DNA from: Deinococcus indicus
Lineage (GTDB): Bacteria; Deinococcota; Deinococci; Deinococcales; Deinococcaceae
Assembly: GCF_002198095.1 (NCBI RefSeq)
Contig: NZ_NHMK01000009.1
Span: 62,001 to 126,000, forward strand
Length of the DNA stretch: 64,000 bases
Reading direction: 5' to 3'
The notes under the pieces were generated by a model that was not told the origin of the DNA, did not search any database, and worked only from the letters and a program-made list of their open reading frames with translations. Below, one piece after another: positions 1 through 11,105 of the stretch. Every line of letters begins with the position of its first letter. Position 1 is the first letter of the stretch. The position numbers and the translations under genes are program-made.

Positions 1-133
1 TCTGGCCCGGACGGCAAGAGAAGGAGCGCTGCTGCTCAATACCCGGAATCCCGATCATGATGCAGCTCCTGAATATGTATTCAACGGGTCATTTATCATA
101 TTTATTCCGGCCGAACACTGCAAAGATGGCTGC

Positions 134-268
134 ATGTATAGCAGTGACCTCGACCTGTACACCAAGGCGCGCCTGCGGGACACGCAGGACGTGGCCCGCT
201 CCCAGCGCCCCACCCCCACCCTGACCCGCTGGGTGCGCCGCGCCGCCCGCCGCCTCGGCCGCCGCTGA
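134..268 (+). CDS. Small hypothetical protein, 44 aa
   Basis: A short open frame starts with MYSSDLDLYTKARLRDTQDV and ends in a very basic tail ([12 protein letters not shown]). The first half is charged and probably helical; no known domain is recognised. No clear Shine-Dalgarno precedes the ATG. The 130 bp upstream are noticeably AT-richer than the rest of the window, which fits a regulatory or recently acquired segment. The frame uses GC-rich third positions, as real genes here do. An ATG nine bases upstream lies in another frame that closes quickly. The next gene, recD2, begins about 70 bp downstream with its own promoter, so this is probably a separate transcript. Existence as a protein is plausible but unproven. 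Confidence 0.42.
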   Translation: MYSSDLDLYTKARLRDTQDVARSQRPTPTLTRWVRRAARRLGRR

Positions 269-324
269 ACCCCCTCCCGCCCCCCGGCTCCGTTTTGTTC
301 ATGGCGAAACGAGCCGGGGCTTGC

Positions 325-330
325 TATGCT
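325..330 (+). promoter_or_regulatory. -10 box of recD2 (leaderless type)
   Basis: TATGCT lies 8 nt before the ATG at 339 and no Shine-Dalgarno follows it, as expected for a leaderless mRNA. No convincing -35 box is visible. Confidence 0.5.
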
Positions 331-338
331 GTCGGTCT

Positions 339-2474
<2,136 letters not shown>

Positions 2475-2510
2475 CCCGCACCCGTTCGTCCGGGGAGAAC
2501 CAGCTTACAG

Positions 2511-2546
2511 AATCCTCACGGAAAAGCACGCGAGTTTGAGGATTTT
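2511..2546 (+). terminator. Hairpin after recD2
   Basis: AATCCTCA (2511-2518) pairs with TGAGGATT (2537-2544) and is followed by TTC. A plausible terminator between recD2 and the prepilin operon; the loop is long at 18 nt. Confidence 0.5.
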
Positions 2547-2590
2547 CACACCCCCCGATTCGGGGAGTGAGATTTCCCGCATTCGGCGCC

Positions 2591-2596
2591 CATACT
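2591..2596 (+). promoter_or_regulatory. -10 box of the prepilin operon (leaderless type)
   Basis: CATACT (one base from TATACT) lies 6 nt before the ATG at 2603, with no Shine-Dalgarno between them. Confidence 0.4.
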
Positions 2597-2602
2597 GAAG
2601 AC

Positions 2603-4606
2603 ATGCGCACCCCCGAACGGACCCAGGGCGCGACCCTGATCGTGTCGCTGCTGTTCGTCATGCTGATCCTGGCCGTGATCATGAGCGTCACCGCCCAGGT
2701 CACCCTCTCGGCCCGGCGGTCCAGCGTCGACCAGGACGCCATCCTGCGCGCCCAGTTCGCCGCCGAGTCCGGCGCGGCGCGCGTGCAGGCCCGCCTGCGC
2801 GTCATGGGCGGCCTGCTCGGCAGCGCCAGCCTGCCCCCGGACGGCGCGCAGGTCATGAGCGACCTCGCCGCGCTGTGCGGCCTGGGCAGCCTGCCCACCG
2901 TCGCCGACGGCGCCACCGTCTGCACCCTGAACCCCACCACCGGCCTGAACAGCGCCGGCAGCGGCGTGAACCCCCGCGTGGCCCTGCTCGTCAACGCCGT
3001 GAAGCAGCAGGCCTTCGAGGACGCCGGCATCAGCGGCGCCACCCCCGAGGTCCGCAGCCGCTTCTGGTCCGACCTGTTCTCCGGCACGCAGGGCGTCCCG
3101 CTGGACGGCGCCCAGGACGCCTCCGGGTACGCGGTCCGCTACGGCCTGAAACCCCTGGCGGTCATCCGCGACAGCGCCACCCAGTACCGCGTGACCTTCG
3201 AGGTCCCGGACGTGACCGTCACCGGCAGCGCCGGCACCGCCACCCGCACCGTCGCCGTGCGCTCCAACCTGCCCACCCTGAGCCTGCTCATCGCGCAGCC
3301 CTCGCTGGCGCAGTTCGCCCTGCTCACCAACCACCACTTCAACAGCGCCGCCTCCGAGGGCAGCGGGAACCGCATCACCTTCACCAGCCGCACCCTGTTC
3401 AGCGGTCCCGTCCACACCAACCAGCAGTTCATGTTCCAGGGCAGACCCTGGTTCGGGGGGGCCGTCACCAGCGCCGGCTGCCCCGCCAACACCCTGGGAC
3501 CCGACTGCAACGCCACGGGCAAGGCCGCCGCGCAACCCGGCGCCTTCTTCGCCGGCACCTACCGCAGCGTGGCCGACATGACCCCCAGCCCCGACGCGCC
3601 CACCGAATGCGCCCCCGGCAACGCGGCCTGCGCCGCCAACCCCAGCGTGCAACCGGCCTTCCCGCAGGGTGTGAACTGGGACTCCCCGGTCCTGCCGCTG
3701 CCCGTGAACAGCAACAACCAGCAGGCGGCGGCGCAGGCGGGCGGCATTGCCGTCGCCGGGAACGTCAGCAGCCTCAGCCTGTTCCGCGACACGGTCGGCG
3801 GGCAGGACGTGCAGCGCGTGACATTCACCACCGACGCCGGCGGCGCGCCCGTCACCACCCAGCTGGCCTTCGGCGCCGACCGCCTCCTGCGCATCCTGGC
3901 GCCCGACGGCAGCTGGCAGCCCGCCACCCGCAACCCGGACGGCACCTTCGCGCCCGGCAGTCCCGCCGCCCCCTTCAACGGCGTGCTCCACGTCGCTGGG
4001 AACGTCGCCAGCCTGAACGCCGGCCCGAACGCCGCCGCGGGCGCCGCCGTCGCTCCCTTTGCCGGCCTGACCCTGGCCGCCACCGGCGACATCGACATCA
4101 CCAGCGACCTGCGCTACGCCGACCCGCCGTGCAGCGGCGCCCACACCCGCAACCCCGACGGCACCGTCACGCCCGCCCCCTGCACCAACCTGAACGCGCA
4201 GAACATCCTGGGCATCTACGCCAGCGAGGGCAACGTGAACCTGATCCGTCCTGGCGGCAGCAAACCCACCCAGCTCGGGAACGACCCCGCCATCCACGCC
4301 GTCCTGATGGCCGGACAGGGCGCCGTGCAGGTCGAGGGGTACAACACCGGCAGCGCCCTGGGCAGCGTCAACCTGATCGGCGGCGTCATCGAGAACTACT
4401 ACGGCGCGTTCGGCACCACCAGCGGCGACGTGCAGCAGACCGGCTACAGCCGCAACTTCGTGTTCGATCCGCGCACCCTGGCCGGCCTGCGCCCCCCGTA
4501 CTTCCCGACCGCCGAGACCTGGACGGTCGCCCTGTACGACGGCGCGACCCCCCTGACCGACCCCCGCCTGCGCGGCGACACCATCAGCACGGCGGGAACC
4601 CCGTGA
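2603..4606 (+). CDS. Large PilX-like prepilin/minor pilus protein
   Basis: First gene of a four-gene cluster of type IV pilus or pseudopilus proteins. The 667-residue product starts MRTPERTQGATLIVSLLFVM, so a short basic leader ends in a G before a hydrophobic helix (about residues 10-35), as in PilX N-terminal proteins. The rest is a large Asn/Gly/Thr-rich extracellular domain with several Cys pairs, likely beta-rich. Deinococcus relatives carry a domain I associate with DUF4900; that link is from memory. Start: an in-frame ATG exists at 2567, but 2603 places the leader correctly and has a -10 box 6 nt upstream. Its stop overlaps the GTG of the next gene (GTGA). A role as minor pilin or assembly factor is inferred from class and context. 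Confidence 0.75.
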   Translation: MRTPERTQGATLIVSLLFVMLILAVIMSVTAQVTLSARRSSVDQDAILRAQFAAESGAARVQARLRVMGGLLGSASLPPDGAQVMSDLAALCGLGSLPTVADGATVCTLNPTTGLNSAGSGVNPRVALLVNAVKQQAFEDAGISGATPEVRSRFWSDLFSGTQGVPLDGAQDASGYAVRYGLKPLAVIRDSATQYRVTFEVPDVTVTGSAGTATRTVAVRSNLPTLSLLIAQPSLAQFALLTNHHFNSAASEGSGNRITFTSRTLFSGPVHTNQQFMFQGRPWFGGAVTSAGCPANTLGPDCNATGKAAAQPGAFFAGTYRSVADMTPSPDAPTECAPGNAACAANPSVQPAFPQGVNWDSPVLPLPVNSNNQQAAAQAGGIAVAGNVSSLSLFRDTVGGQDVQRVTFTTDAGGAPVTTQLAFGADRLLRILAPDGSWQPATRNPDGTFAPGSPAAPFNGVLHVAGNVASLNAGPNAAAGAAVAPFAGLTLAATGDIDITSDLRYADPPCSGAHTRNPDGTVTPAPCTNLNAQNILGIYASEGNVNLIRPGGSKPTQLGNDPAIHAVLMAGQGAVQVEGYNTGSALGSVNLIGGVIENYYGAFGTTSGDVQQTGYSRNFVFDPRTLAGLRPPYFPTAETWTVALYDGATPLTDPRLRGDTISTAGTP

Positions 4607-5058
4607 GGCGCCCACACGCCCGGCAGGCCGCCTTCACGCTGCTGGAACTGCTGATCGCCATGGCGATCCTGGCGGTCGTGGCCGGCATCTTCAGCTTCTC
4701 CCTGATCGGCACGCTGCGCGCCAGTCAGGTGCGCGAGGCGGCCGCGCAACTCAGCGCCGACCTGCGGCAGGCCCGCAGCGACGCCCTGCGCACCGGACAG
4801 TCCGCCAGCGTCACGGTCGCCGCCAACTCGGCGGCGTACACCTTCACCCGCGCCGGCGTCCCGCAGACCCGCACGCTGCCCGCCGGCGTCACCCTGACCG
4901 GCGTGACCGGCATGAACAGCGTCGTGTACACCGCCCCGACCGGCACGACCGGCGGCAACGGCGTGACCTGGACCCTCACCAGTCCCGGCGGCACCCGCAG
5001 CCTGAAGGTCAAGGTCATCGGAATCACCGGAAAGGTCATGACAGATGCGACGAACTGA
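4603..5058 (+). CDS. GspH/FimT-like prepilin
   Basis: A 151-residue minor pseudopilin. The GTG start overlaps the previous stop by four bases. The leader RRPHARQA precedes a cleavage/methylation motif of class FTLLELLIAMAILAVVAG, with Glu at +5 of the mature protein as in type IV pilins; here the residue before Phe is Ala instead of the usual Gly. The region after the helix (SADLRQARSDALRTGQSASV) is the typical GspH/FimT segment in which DNA-uptake pilins bind DNA. With the neighbours it likely makes the tip complex of a pilus. ComEA and ComEC are encoded 10 kb away, so a role in transformation is possible but only inferred. Confidence 0.85.
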   Translation: MRRPHARQAAFTLLELLIAMAILAVVAGIFSFSLIGTLRASQVREAAAQLSADLRQARSDALRTGQSASVTVAANSAAYTFTRAGVPQTRTLPAGVTLTGVTGMNSVVYTAPTGTTGGNGVTWTLTSPGGTRSLKVKVIGITGKVMTDATN

Positions 5059-5506
5059 CACCCGCCCCACCCACGCACGCCCCCCCCACGCCCAGCCCGC
5101 CCACCGACAGGGCTTCACGATCGTCGAGGTGCTGGTGGCCGTGCTGCTGACCAGCGTCATCGCCTTCGTGGTCCTGACCCCCCTGACCGGCTTCTTCGGC
5201 CTGACCCGCCGCAGCACCGAACAGGTCACCGCCACCCAGCAGGCCCAGCGGGTGCTGGAAAGCGTGCGCGGCGACTGGCTGAGCGTCGCCAACTACGACC
5301 AGCGCTGCGCCACCCAGCCCGTCCCGGCCGGCGCGCAGGTCACCCTCACGAACCTCGACGTGAACGGCGACCCCACCGGCACGCCCGCCCTGAACCCCAC
5401 CTGCGGCAGCAACCCCCCGGACCCCGCCCCGGTGCGGCGCGTGAACGTGCAGGTCACGCTGGGCACCGTCACCTCCAGCCTCAGCGTGGACGTGGCCCGC
5501 CCATGA
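5045..5506 (+). CDS. PilV/GspI-like prepilin
   Basis: Minor prepilin of 153 residues, overlapping the previous gene by 14 bp in another frame. The leader is long and Pro/His-rich (about 22 residues, RRTDTRPTHARPPHAQ), ending in QG before the motif FTIVEVLVAVLLTSVIAF, with Glu at +5. The C-terminal domain is small with one likely disulfide pair (RCAT and PTCGS). PilV-like proteins form part of the pilus initiation complex with PilW, PilX and FimT types, which are exactly its neighbours. Translational coupling through the overlaps suggests a single operon with fixed stoichiometry. Confidence 0.8.
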   Translation: MRRTDTRPTHARPPHAQPAHRQGFTIVEVLVAVLLTSVIAFVVLTPLTGFFGLTRRSTEQVTATQQAQRVLESVRGDWLSVANYDQRCATQPVPAGAQVTLTNLDVNGDPTGTPALNPTCGSNPPDPAPVRRVNVQVTLGTVTSSLSVDVARP

Positions 5507-6363
5507 CCAACCCACCCGTCACCACCCCACCCGTCACCACCCCGCCCGCCGCCCGCCGCGCCGCGCAGACGGCCGCCTTCACCCTGATCGAACTGCTTGT
5601 GGCCGTCTCGCTGGCCCTGATCATCCTGTTCGCGGCCTCCTCGCTGCTGATCTCCTCGTCGCGGTCCTCCAGCGACCTGCAGATCAGGAACGACCTCCTC
5701 CAGGAACAGCAGATCGCGCAGAACTACCTGATCGCCAACGTCCGCGAGGCCGCCTACGTGTACCCGCAGGGCACCACCCTGAACCTCGCCAGCGGAACGA
5801 CGACCGAACGGCCCGGCGGGGGCGCCTGGGTGGTCGGCAGCGCCACCGCTCCCATCCTGGCCATCGTGAAAGCCCCGGAACTGCCGGTCAGCGGCTGCAG
5901 CCCCAGTAATGACCGCGCCTGCTACAAGTTCAAGGCCTACTACCCGGTGGTGCGCTCAACCTGGGTCAGCGGCCTGAGCAACACCAGTCAGAACAACCCC
6001 GGTGCCGACCCCAGCAACGCAACCAGCTGGCTGCTCGTCGAGTACACCAAGAACATCGACCAGACCATGCCTCCCACCCTCACCCAGCTGACCGAACTGG
6101 CCTCCAACGGTCTGGGTAACGTGAGCGGCAAGCTGCTGCTGGACTACGTGCAACCCGCCGTGACCGGCCTGCCCCCGCTGTTCGAGGTGCCGACCGCCGG
6201 ACCGCAGGCCGCCGGGCAGACCCGCGTCACCATGAACCTCAGCGTCAGCCGCGCCGCGTCCGGCAAGACCGTCGCCGTTCCCGCCCGCGCCAGCACCGAC
6301 CCGGCCACCTGGACGCAACCCGTCCTGATCGCCCCCCGCAACGTCGGCCGCCTCAACCCCTGA
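5503..6363 (+). CDS. PilW/GspJ-like prepilin
   Basis: Last gene of the prepilin operon, 286 residues, starting with an ATGA overlap. The leader carries three TTPPV-like repeats and then AAFTLIELLVAVSLALIILFA, a class III signal with Glu at +5 and Ala at -1. The soluble domain is long, as in PilW/GspJ proteins. The stop at 6361-6363 runs 11 bp into the convergent thiQ gene, so there is no room for a terminator between the two operons; transcription from either side would collide here. Function as a minor pilin comes from family and context. Confidence 0.8.
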   Translation: MTNPPVTTPPVTTPPAARRAAQTAAFTLIELLVAVSLALIILFAASSLLISSSRSSSDLQIRNDLLQEQQIAQNYLIANVREAAYVYPQGTTLNLASGTTTERPGGGAWVVGSATAPILAIVKAPELPVSGCSPSNDRACYKFKAYYPVVRSTWVSGLSNTSQNNPGADPSNATSWLLVEYTKNIDQTMPPTLTQLTELASNGLGNVSGKLLLDYVQPAVTGLPPLFEVPTAGPQAAGQTRVTMNLSVSRAASGKTVAVPARASTDPATWTQPVLIAPRNVGRLNP

Positions 6364-7354
6364 CCGGCTGGCGATCCTCCGGTAGCCGCCGCACGCCCGC
6401 TTCATCCACGCCCAGGCGCAACGTGCTCCCCTCCAGCGCCCCCGCCTCCCGCGCACTCAGCGTCAGGGTCAGCGGCCCCCAGGCGTGCTCGACCGTCACG
6501 CGCACCCCGCCCTCGGCCGCCTGCCGCGCCGACACCGGCCACGCCTCGCCCACACCGGGCCGCAGCGCCCCCTCCGGCACGAAGCGCACCCAGCCCGGCC
6601 CGTCCGGCAACAGGTTCACCTCACCCAGGAACGCCGCCACCCACGCCGTCGCGGGCCGCGCGAACACCTCCTCGGTCATTCCCACCTGCACCAGTTCCCC
6701 CGCCCGCATGACCGCCACCCGCCCCGCCAGGGACCGCGCCTCGCGCTGATCGTGCGTGACCAGCAGCACCCCCGCCCCCACCCGCGCGAACAGCGCCCGC
6801 AGCCCCTCACGCAACTCGGCGCGCAACCGTTCGTCCAGGTTCGACATCGGCTCGTCCAGCAGCAGCAGCGGCGACCCCGTCGCCAGCGCGCGGGCCAGCG
6901 CCACCCGCTGCGCCTGCCCCCCGGACAGCTGCGCCGGACGGCGCGCCTCCAGCCCCGGCAGGTCCACCAGCGCCAGCGCCTCGCGCGCCCGCCCCTCCGC
7001 CACCGCGCGCCCCGCCCCCCGCACCCGCGGCCCGTACGCCACGTTCCCCAGCACGCTCAGGTGCGGAAACAGGGCGTAATCCTGAAACACCAGCCCCACA
7101 TGCCGCGCCTCCGGCGGCAGGACCGTCACGTCCCGGCCCGCCACCGTGACCGTCCCACTGTCCGGCCGCTCCAGGCCCGCCACCACCCGCAGCACCGTGC
7201 TCTTGCCGCACCCGCTCGGGCCCAGCAACGCCACCGTCTCACCCGCCGCCACGTCCAGCGACACACCCCGCACCGCCGCCACCCCACCGAACGATTTCTG
7301 AATGTCACGCAGGGACAGGGCAGGGGGCAGCGGCTCACTCACGGGCCCCAGCAT
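6353..7354 (-). CDS. thiQ: Thiamine ABC transporter ATP-binding protein
   Basis: ATPase subunit of the thiamine/TPP importer, 333 residues. It has Walker A GPSGCGKST, the Q-loop region VFQDYALFPHL, signature LSGGQAQRVALARAL and Walker B LLLLDEPMSNLD. The C-terminal extension of about 100 residues resembles a TOBE-type regulatory domain. FbpC/PotA-type importers look similar, but the TPP riboswitch ahead of the operon and the ThiB-like binding protein point to thiamine. ATG 7354 is preferred over an upstream ATG at 7435 because the extra N-terminus is translated repeat sequence. It follows thiP after a 93-bp gap that contains a REP-like palindrome (7385-7431). Confidence 0.88.
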   Translation of the reverse strand: MLGPVSEPLPPALSLRDIQKSFGGVAAVRGVSLDVAAGETVALLGPSGCGKSTVLRVVAGLERPDSGTVTVAGRDVTVLPPEARHVGLVFQDYALFPHLSVLGNVAYGPRVRGAGRAVAEGRAREALALVDLPGLEARRPAQLSGGQAQRVALARALATGSPLLLLDEPMSNLDERLRAELREGLRALFARVGAGVLLVTHDQREARSLAGRVAVMRAGELVQVGMTEEVFARPATAWVAAFLGEVNLLPDGPGWVRFVPEGALRPGVGEAWPVSARQAAEGGVRVTVEHAWGPLTLTLSAREAGALEGSTLRLGVDEAGVRRLPEDRQPVRG

Positions 7355-7384
7355 GGCACGGGATTCCTCGCCGCCCCGCACGAC

Positions 7385-7431
7385 ACCCCTCACCCCTCGC
7401 TCCGCGAGGCCCTCTCCCCACGGGAGAGGGA
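7385..7431. repeat. REP-like GC-rich palindrome between thiP and thiQ
   Basis: Two adjacent inverted pieces: CCTCGCTCCGCGAGG and CCCTCTCCCCACGGGAGAGGG. Similar CTCACCC...CCCTCTCCC-loop-GGGAGAGGG sequences lie at 21093-21150 and, in the opposite orientation, near 11708-11760. In the thiamine operon it could act as an mRNA-stabilising or attenuating hairpin. Confidence 0.5.
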
Positions 7432-7447
7432 ACACACCGGCCGTTCT

Positions 7448-8995
7448 TCACGTGACCTCGCCCTCGCCGCCGTCCAGCAGCGTGAAGGCCAGGGTGGACA
7501 GCAGCAGCAGCGCGGTCGCCAGCGCGCAGGCTTCACCCAGGTTGCGTTCGCCGGGGCGGCCCAGCCGCTCGTACAGGCCGGTACTCAGGGTCGCCCACTC
7601 GGGCCGGGAGAGGACCAGGGTCGCGCCGAACTCGCCCAGCACGGTCGCCAGGGCCAGCGCCCCGCCTCCCCGCAGGGCCGGGAACGCCAGCGGGAACGTG
7701 ACCGAACGGAACGCCGCGCCGCGCGACGCACCCAGGGACCGCGCCGCCTCGTGCAGGCGGGGCGGAATGGCCCGCAACGCCGGGAGGACCGAACGCACCA
7801 CCAGCGGCAGTGCCAGTAGCGTGTACGCCGCGATCAGCATGGGCAGCGTCGCCGCCAGCAGCGGGTACGCCAGCAGGTACCCGACCGCCAGACTGACTGG
7901 CGAGACCATCAGTGGCAGCAGCGAGATCAGGTCCAGCACCCGTGACCGCGCCCGCCACGCGCCCAGCGCGTACAGGCCGCCCAGCACGCCCGCGCCCAGC
8001 AGCGCCAGCAGCCCGAAGCGCACGGTGTTCCACACCAGCCCCGGCGTGCCCTCGTCCGCCAGGACTGCCTGCCAGTACGCCAGGGTCGGCCCGCCGGACC
8101 CCAGCACGCCGCGCAGCACGACCGCCAGCAGCGGCGCGAAGCACACCAGCACCACCAGCCCGCCCAGACCCAGCAGCGCCGCCCGCGCCGCCCCCCGCGC
8201 GCCCGGTAGCCCACCCGACGGCACGCCCGCCCCGCCGCGCGACAGGCGCACGTACGCCCCGGTCGCCACCAGCGTCAGCAGCAGCTGCCCCACGATCAGC
8301 GCACTCGCCTCCGGCAGACGCAGTTGCAGGGCCGTCAGGGTGTAGATCTCGACCTCCAGCGTTCCGTACCGCTCGCCGCCCAGCGCCAGCGGCAGGCCGA
8401 AACTCAGCGCCGAGTACAGGAACACCAGCACCGCCCCCGCCAGCACCCCCGGCAACGCCAGCGGCACCGCCACGTCCAGCGCCGCCCGCCACGCCGAGGC
8501 ACCCAGCGACCGCGCCGCGCCCACCGCGTTCGCCGGCACCCGCGCGAACCCCGCGTACCCCAGCCGCACCATCACCGGCAGGTTGAAGAACAGGTTCCCC
8601 AGCAGCAGCAACGCCGGCGTGTCACTCAGGTCCACCCCGGTCAGGCGCGTCACCCACCCCTGCGGCCCCAGCAGCGCACTCAGGCCCAGCACCGCCACCA
8701 GCGTCGGCGTCACGAACGGCAGCAGCAGCAGCCGCAGGAACAACGCCTTGCCGCGCACCTCGAACCGCGACATCAGGAACGCCAGCGGCACCCCCACCAG
8801 CAGCGCCGCCAGCGTGGTCAGGGCCGCCTGCGCCAGCGTCCACCCCAACCGACCCTGAAAGTACGGGTCCGCCCACACCGACAGGTTCACGCCGCCCTCC
8901 GACAGCGTTCTCGCCAGCGGCAGCACCAGGAACACGGCCACGAAGATCAGACCCGGCAGGGCGAGGAGCCAGCCTGTCAGCCTGGGCGGGGTCAT
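7448..8995 (-). CDS. thiP: Thiamine ABC transporter permease (double-length)
   Basis: Permease of 515 residues made of two fused halves, each with about six transmembrane helices and an EAA-type loop ([20 protein letters not shown] in the first half; [14 protein letters not shown] in the second). This tandem architecture is typical of ThiP/FbpB permeases. It sits in the inner membrane and contacts ThiQ through the EAA loops. ATG 8995 ([15 protein letters not shown]) is chosen; the longer frame back to 9136 would translate repeat copy A. That 250-bp repeat separates thiP from thiB, so thiP and thiQ either depend on read-through or have a promoter in the repeat. Confidence 0.88.
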   Translation of the reverse strand: MTPPRLTGWLLALPGLIFVAVFLVLPLARTLSEGGVNLSVWADPYFQGRLGWTLAQAALTTLAALLVGVPLAFLMSRFEVRGKALFLRLLLLPFVTPTLVAVLGLSALLGPQGWVTRLTGVDLSDTPALLLLGNLFFNLPVMVRLGYAGFARVPANAVGAARSLGASAWRAALDVAVPLALPGVLAGAVLVFLYSALSFGLPLALGGERYGTLEVEIYTLTALQLRLPEASALIVGQLLLTLVATGAYVRLSRGGAGVPSGGLPGARGAARAALLGLGGLVVLVCFAPLLAVVLRGVLGSGGPTLAYWQAVLADEGTPGLVWNTVRFGLLALLGAGVLGGLYALGAWRARSRVLDLISLLPLMVSPVSLAVGYLLAYPLLAATLPMLIAAYTLLALPLVVRSVLPALRAIPPRLHEAARSLGASRGAAFRSVTFPLAFPALRGGGALALATVLGEFGATLVLSRPEWATLSTGLYERLGRPGERNLGEACALATALLLLSTLAFTLLDGGEGEVT

Positions 8996-9246
8996 GGGGT
9001 GGCGCCTGCGGCGGGCTTCCCCACCCCCCAGCCCCCATCCCCAGGGGGGACGGGGGAGCCTGCGTTGGCACTGGGCAGGGATTTCTCTGATTCGGCCGGT
9101 AGCAATTGGCGGTGATGGTTCCTGCTCAGACGCCATCCTTCAGTCACGCTGAGTGTGCCCCGCGCGCTGCGCGCACGACGGGCCCGGTGGCTGTCTCGGT
9201 TGGTTGGCAAGGTGTCTGGGTGCATGTGGGCAGGTTCTACTTTTCC
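8996..9246 (-). repeat. About 250-bp diverged intergenic repeat, copy A
   Basis: Read on the minus strand, this matches 21249-21498 (copy B) over its whole length with gaps. Shared blocks are AAAAGTAGAACC at the left end, a 26-bp identical core (9157-9182, beginning CCCGTCGTGCGCGCAGCGCG), CAGAGAAAT-CCTGCCCAGTGC, and the right-end GGGGGCTGGGGGGTGGGGA. No gene-like coding bias is evident. It occupies most of the 374-bp gap between thiB and thiP. Confidence 0.7.
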
Positions 9247-9270
9247 AGCTTGAGCAGAGATGTCAGTCCT

Positions 9271-9324
9271 GGCTCCCCTTGAGGGGAGCTGTCAGCGAAG
9301 CTGACTGAGGGGTTCTGCGAAGCA
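9271..9324. repeat. REP-like palindromic element after thiB
   Basis: Contains CTCCCCTTGAGGGGAG (perfect hairpin), then GTCAGCGAAGCTGAC (second hairpin) and CTGAGGGGTT. Small palindromic units of this shape are, from memory, scattered in unrelated bacteria. It lies 46 bp past the thiB stop and may serve as a terminator or RNA stabiliser. Confidence 0.55.
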
Positions 9325-9369
9325 GCTGTGTTGCCATGCCCACTTCCCACTCCCGACTGCCCACAACCC

Positions 9370-10419
9370 TCACCGTGCCCGGAGGACCTGTGTGATCCAG
9401 GCGTCCACGAGGCGCTGGGGGTTGCTGGCGACGTCGGGCTTGATGGGGGTGGGGGTGGGTTCCTGCGCGAATCTGTAGACGGGGTTGAGGGGGGTGCCTT
9501 TCACGGCGGGGTAGATCCACATGCGGGTGGGGATGTCGGTCTGGACGGGTGCGCTCAGCATGAAGTCCACGAATTTGCGGGCCAGGGCGGTCTGTTTGCT
9601 GCCTTTCAGGATGCCGATGCCTTCGAGTTGGGTGTAGGTGCTGCCGGGCAGGAAGAGGTTGGCGGTGGGGGCCTGCGCGGGGAGTTTGCTGGGGTCGAAG
9701 CCGTCGGCGTAGAAGACTTCGGCGGCGGGGCTGCTGGCGTAGGACAGCACGATGGGGTAGCGGCCGCCGTTGCGGGTGAAGTCCTTGTAGTAGGCGTCGC
9801 TCCAGCCGCGCGTGACTTTCATGCCCCCGGCGCGGGCGGCGCGCCACCAGTTCCAGGCGCCTGCCTCGCCGTAGTGGTTGACGGTGGCGAGCAGGAAGGC
9901 GAGGCCGGGGCTGCTGGTGGCGGGGCTCTGCACGACCGTGAGCTTGGCGTAGGTGGGGGTTTTCAGGTCGTCGAGGCTTTTTGGCAGGGCGACCTTGTTC
10001 TTCTCGAACCACGCGCGGTCGTAGTTCAGGGCCACGAAGCCGTAGTCGACGGTGTTCAGCAGGCCGTCCTCGCTCAGGCGGTACGCGGCGGGCACGCGGG
10101 ACAGCGCGGGGCTCCTGTACGGCTGGAGGAGGTCGGCCTGCCGGGCGCGGGGCAGCAGGTTGTTGTCCAGGCCGTACACGACGTCGGCGATGGGGGCGCG
10201 GCGGGTGAGGATCAGGCGGTTCAGGAGTTCCCCGGCGTCGCCGCCCTTGATGAAGCGCACCTTCGCCCGGTTCTGCGTTTCGAACGCGGCGATCAGTTTC
10301 TTGTCCACGTCGAAGGAGTCGTGCGTGATGACGGTCAGTGTCGTCTGGGCTGGGTTGCTCTGGGCGGTGGCGGCGCTGGCAAGGGCAAGTGCGGCAAGTA
10401 CGGTCAGTTTGGTTTGCAT
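9370..10419 (-). CDS. thiB: Thiamine/TPP-binding periplasmic protein
   Basis: Solute-binding protein of 349 residues with a Sec signal peptide ([20 protein letters not shown], cleavage after about residue 20). The mature start [20 protein letters not shown] and the segment [15 protein letters not shown] match ThiB/TbpA proteins, which capture thiamine, TMP and TPP outside the membrane. The start is fixed by the signal peptide; the long upstream frame runs through the riboswitch. A TPP riboswitch lies 70-160 bp upstream, and a hairpin overlaps the ribosome-binding site. First gene of thiB-thiP-thiQ. Confidence 0.9.
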   Translation of the reverse strand: MQTKLTVLAALALASAATAQSNPAQTTLTVITHDSFDVDKKLIAAFETQNRAKVRFIKGGDAGELLNRLILTRRAPIADVVYGLDNNLLPRARQADLLQPYRSPALSRVPAAYRLSEDGLLNTVDYGFVALNYDRAWFEKNKVALPKSLDDLKTPTYAKLTVVQSPATSSPGLAFLLATVNHYGEAGAWNWWRAARAGGMKVTRGWSDAYYKDFTRNGGRYPIVLSYASSPAAEVFYADGFDPSKLPAQAPTANLFLPGSTYTQLEGIGILKGSKQTALARKFVDFMLSAPVQTDIPTRMWIYPAVKGTPLNPVYRFAQEPTPTPIKPDVASNPQRLVDAWITQVLRAR

Positions 10420-10427
10420 AAGAAAGT

Positions 10428-10446
10428 CCCCTCGCGTCACGAGGGG
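10428..10446 (-). promoter_or_regulatory. Hairpin sequestering the thiB ribosome-binding site
   Basis: On the minus strand CCCCTCG pairs with CGAGGGG around a five-base loop; the 3' arm holds the only Shine-Dalgarno-like sequence (GAGGGGA), 8 nt before the ATG. When folded it should block initiation. It could be the expression platform of the TPP riboswitch just upstream. Confidence 0.6.
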
Positions 10447-10487
10447 AAGCGGTGGGCCGTCACCACACGTGGGGTGTGGGCGGCCGG

Positions 10488-10583
<96 letters not shown>

Positions 10584-10658
10584 GATAGCGCAGCCTGCCG
10601 GGGGGTGTCCTGCGTCCCCTGTTGCGGTGGCGGGGCGCGGCGCGTGCCACCCTGACCC

Positions 10659-11105
10659 ATGCGGAATCTGCTGGTGTGGGTGGTCGTGCAGGATGAGCGG
10701 GACCGGGTGCTGCTGGGCCGCCGGGACGGCTCGGCGTACGGGCATGGCCTGTGGGGCCTGCCGGGCGGTCAGGTGGAGCCGGGCGAGGGTCTGCCGGAGG
10801 CGGCGGCGCGTGAGGTGCGCGAGGAGACGGGCCTGACCCTCGATCCAGCGGCGCTGGCCGTGCTGGGCGTGCGGCGCTACGAGGTGGACGGCGCGCAGGG
10901 CACCGATTTCCTGTTCCGGGTGCGGAGCTGGGAGGGTACGCCGCAGCCGCTGCACAAGACGTCCGAGGTCGCGTGGTTCGCGCCGGGCGACCTGCCGGAC
11001 GACGCGCTGCCCTGGCTGGCGCCGCTGCTGGACGCGCACCTGCGCCGGGGGGTGTTCGTGACCGAGCAGATGTCCGACGTGCGCGCGGCGCGGGAGCTGG
11101 CGTGA
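10659..11105 (+). CDS. Nudix hydrolase (tandem copy 1)
   Basis: A 148-residue Nudix enzyme that should cleave a nucleoside diphosphate linked to another group, with Mg ions bound by the Nudix helix. The box is intact: G-x5-E-x7-REVREETGL within [20 protein letters not shown] (about residues 35-60). The N-terminal strand [19 protein letters not shown] and the tail [19 protein letters not shown] resemble MutT/NUDT-like members. Its stop overlaps the start of a second, similar Nudix gene (GTGA), so the two are one transcriptional unit and probably a duplication. Substrate cannot be read from sequence. It is divergent from the TPP riboswitch operon. Confidence 0.88.
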   Translation: MRNLLVWVVVQDERDRVLLGRRDGSAYGHGLWGLPGGQVEPGEGLPEAAAREVREETGLTLDPAALAVLGVRRYEVDGAQGTDFLFRVRSWEGTPQPLHKTSEVAWFAPGDLPDDALPWLAPLLDAHLRRGVFVTEQMSDVRAARELA

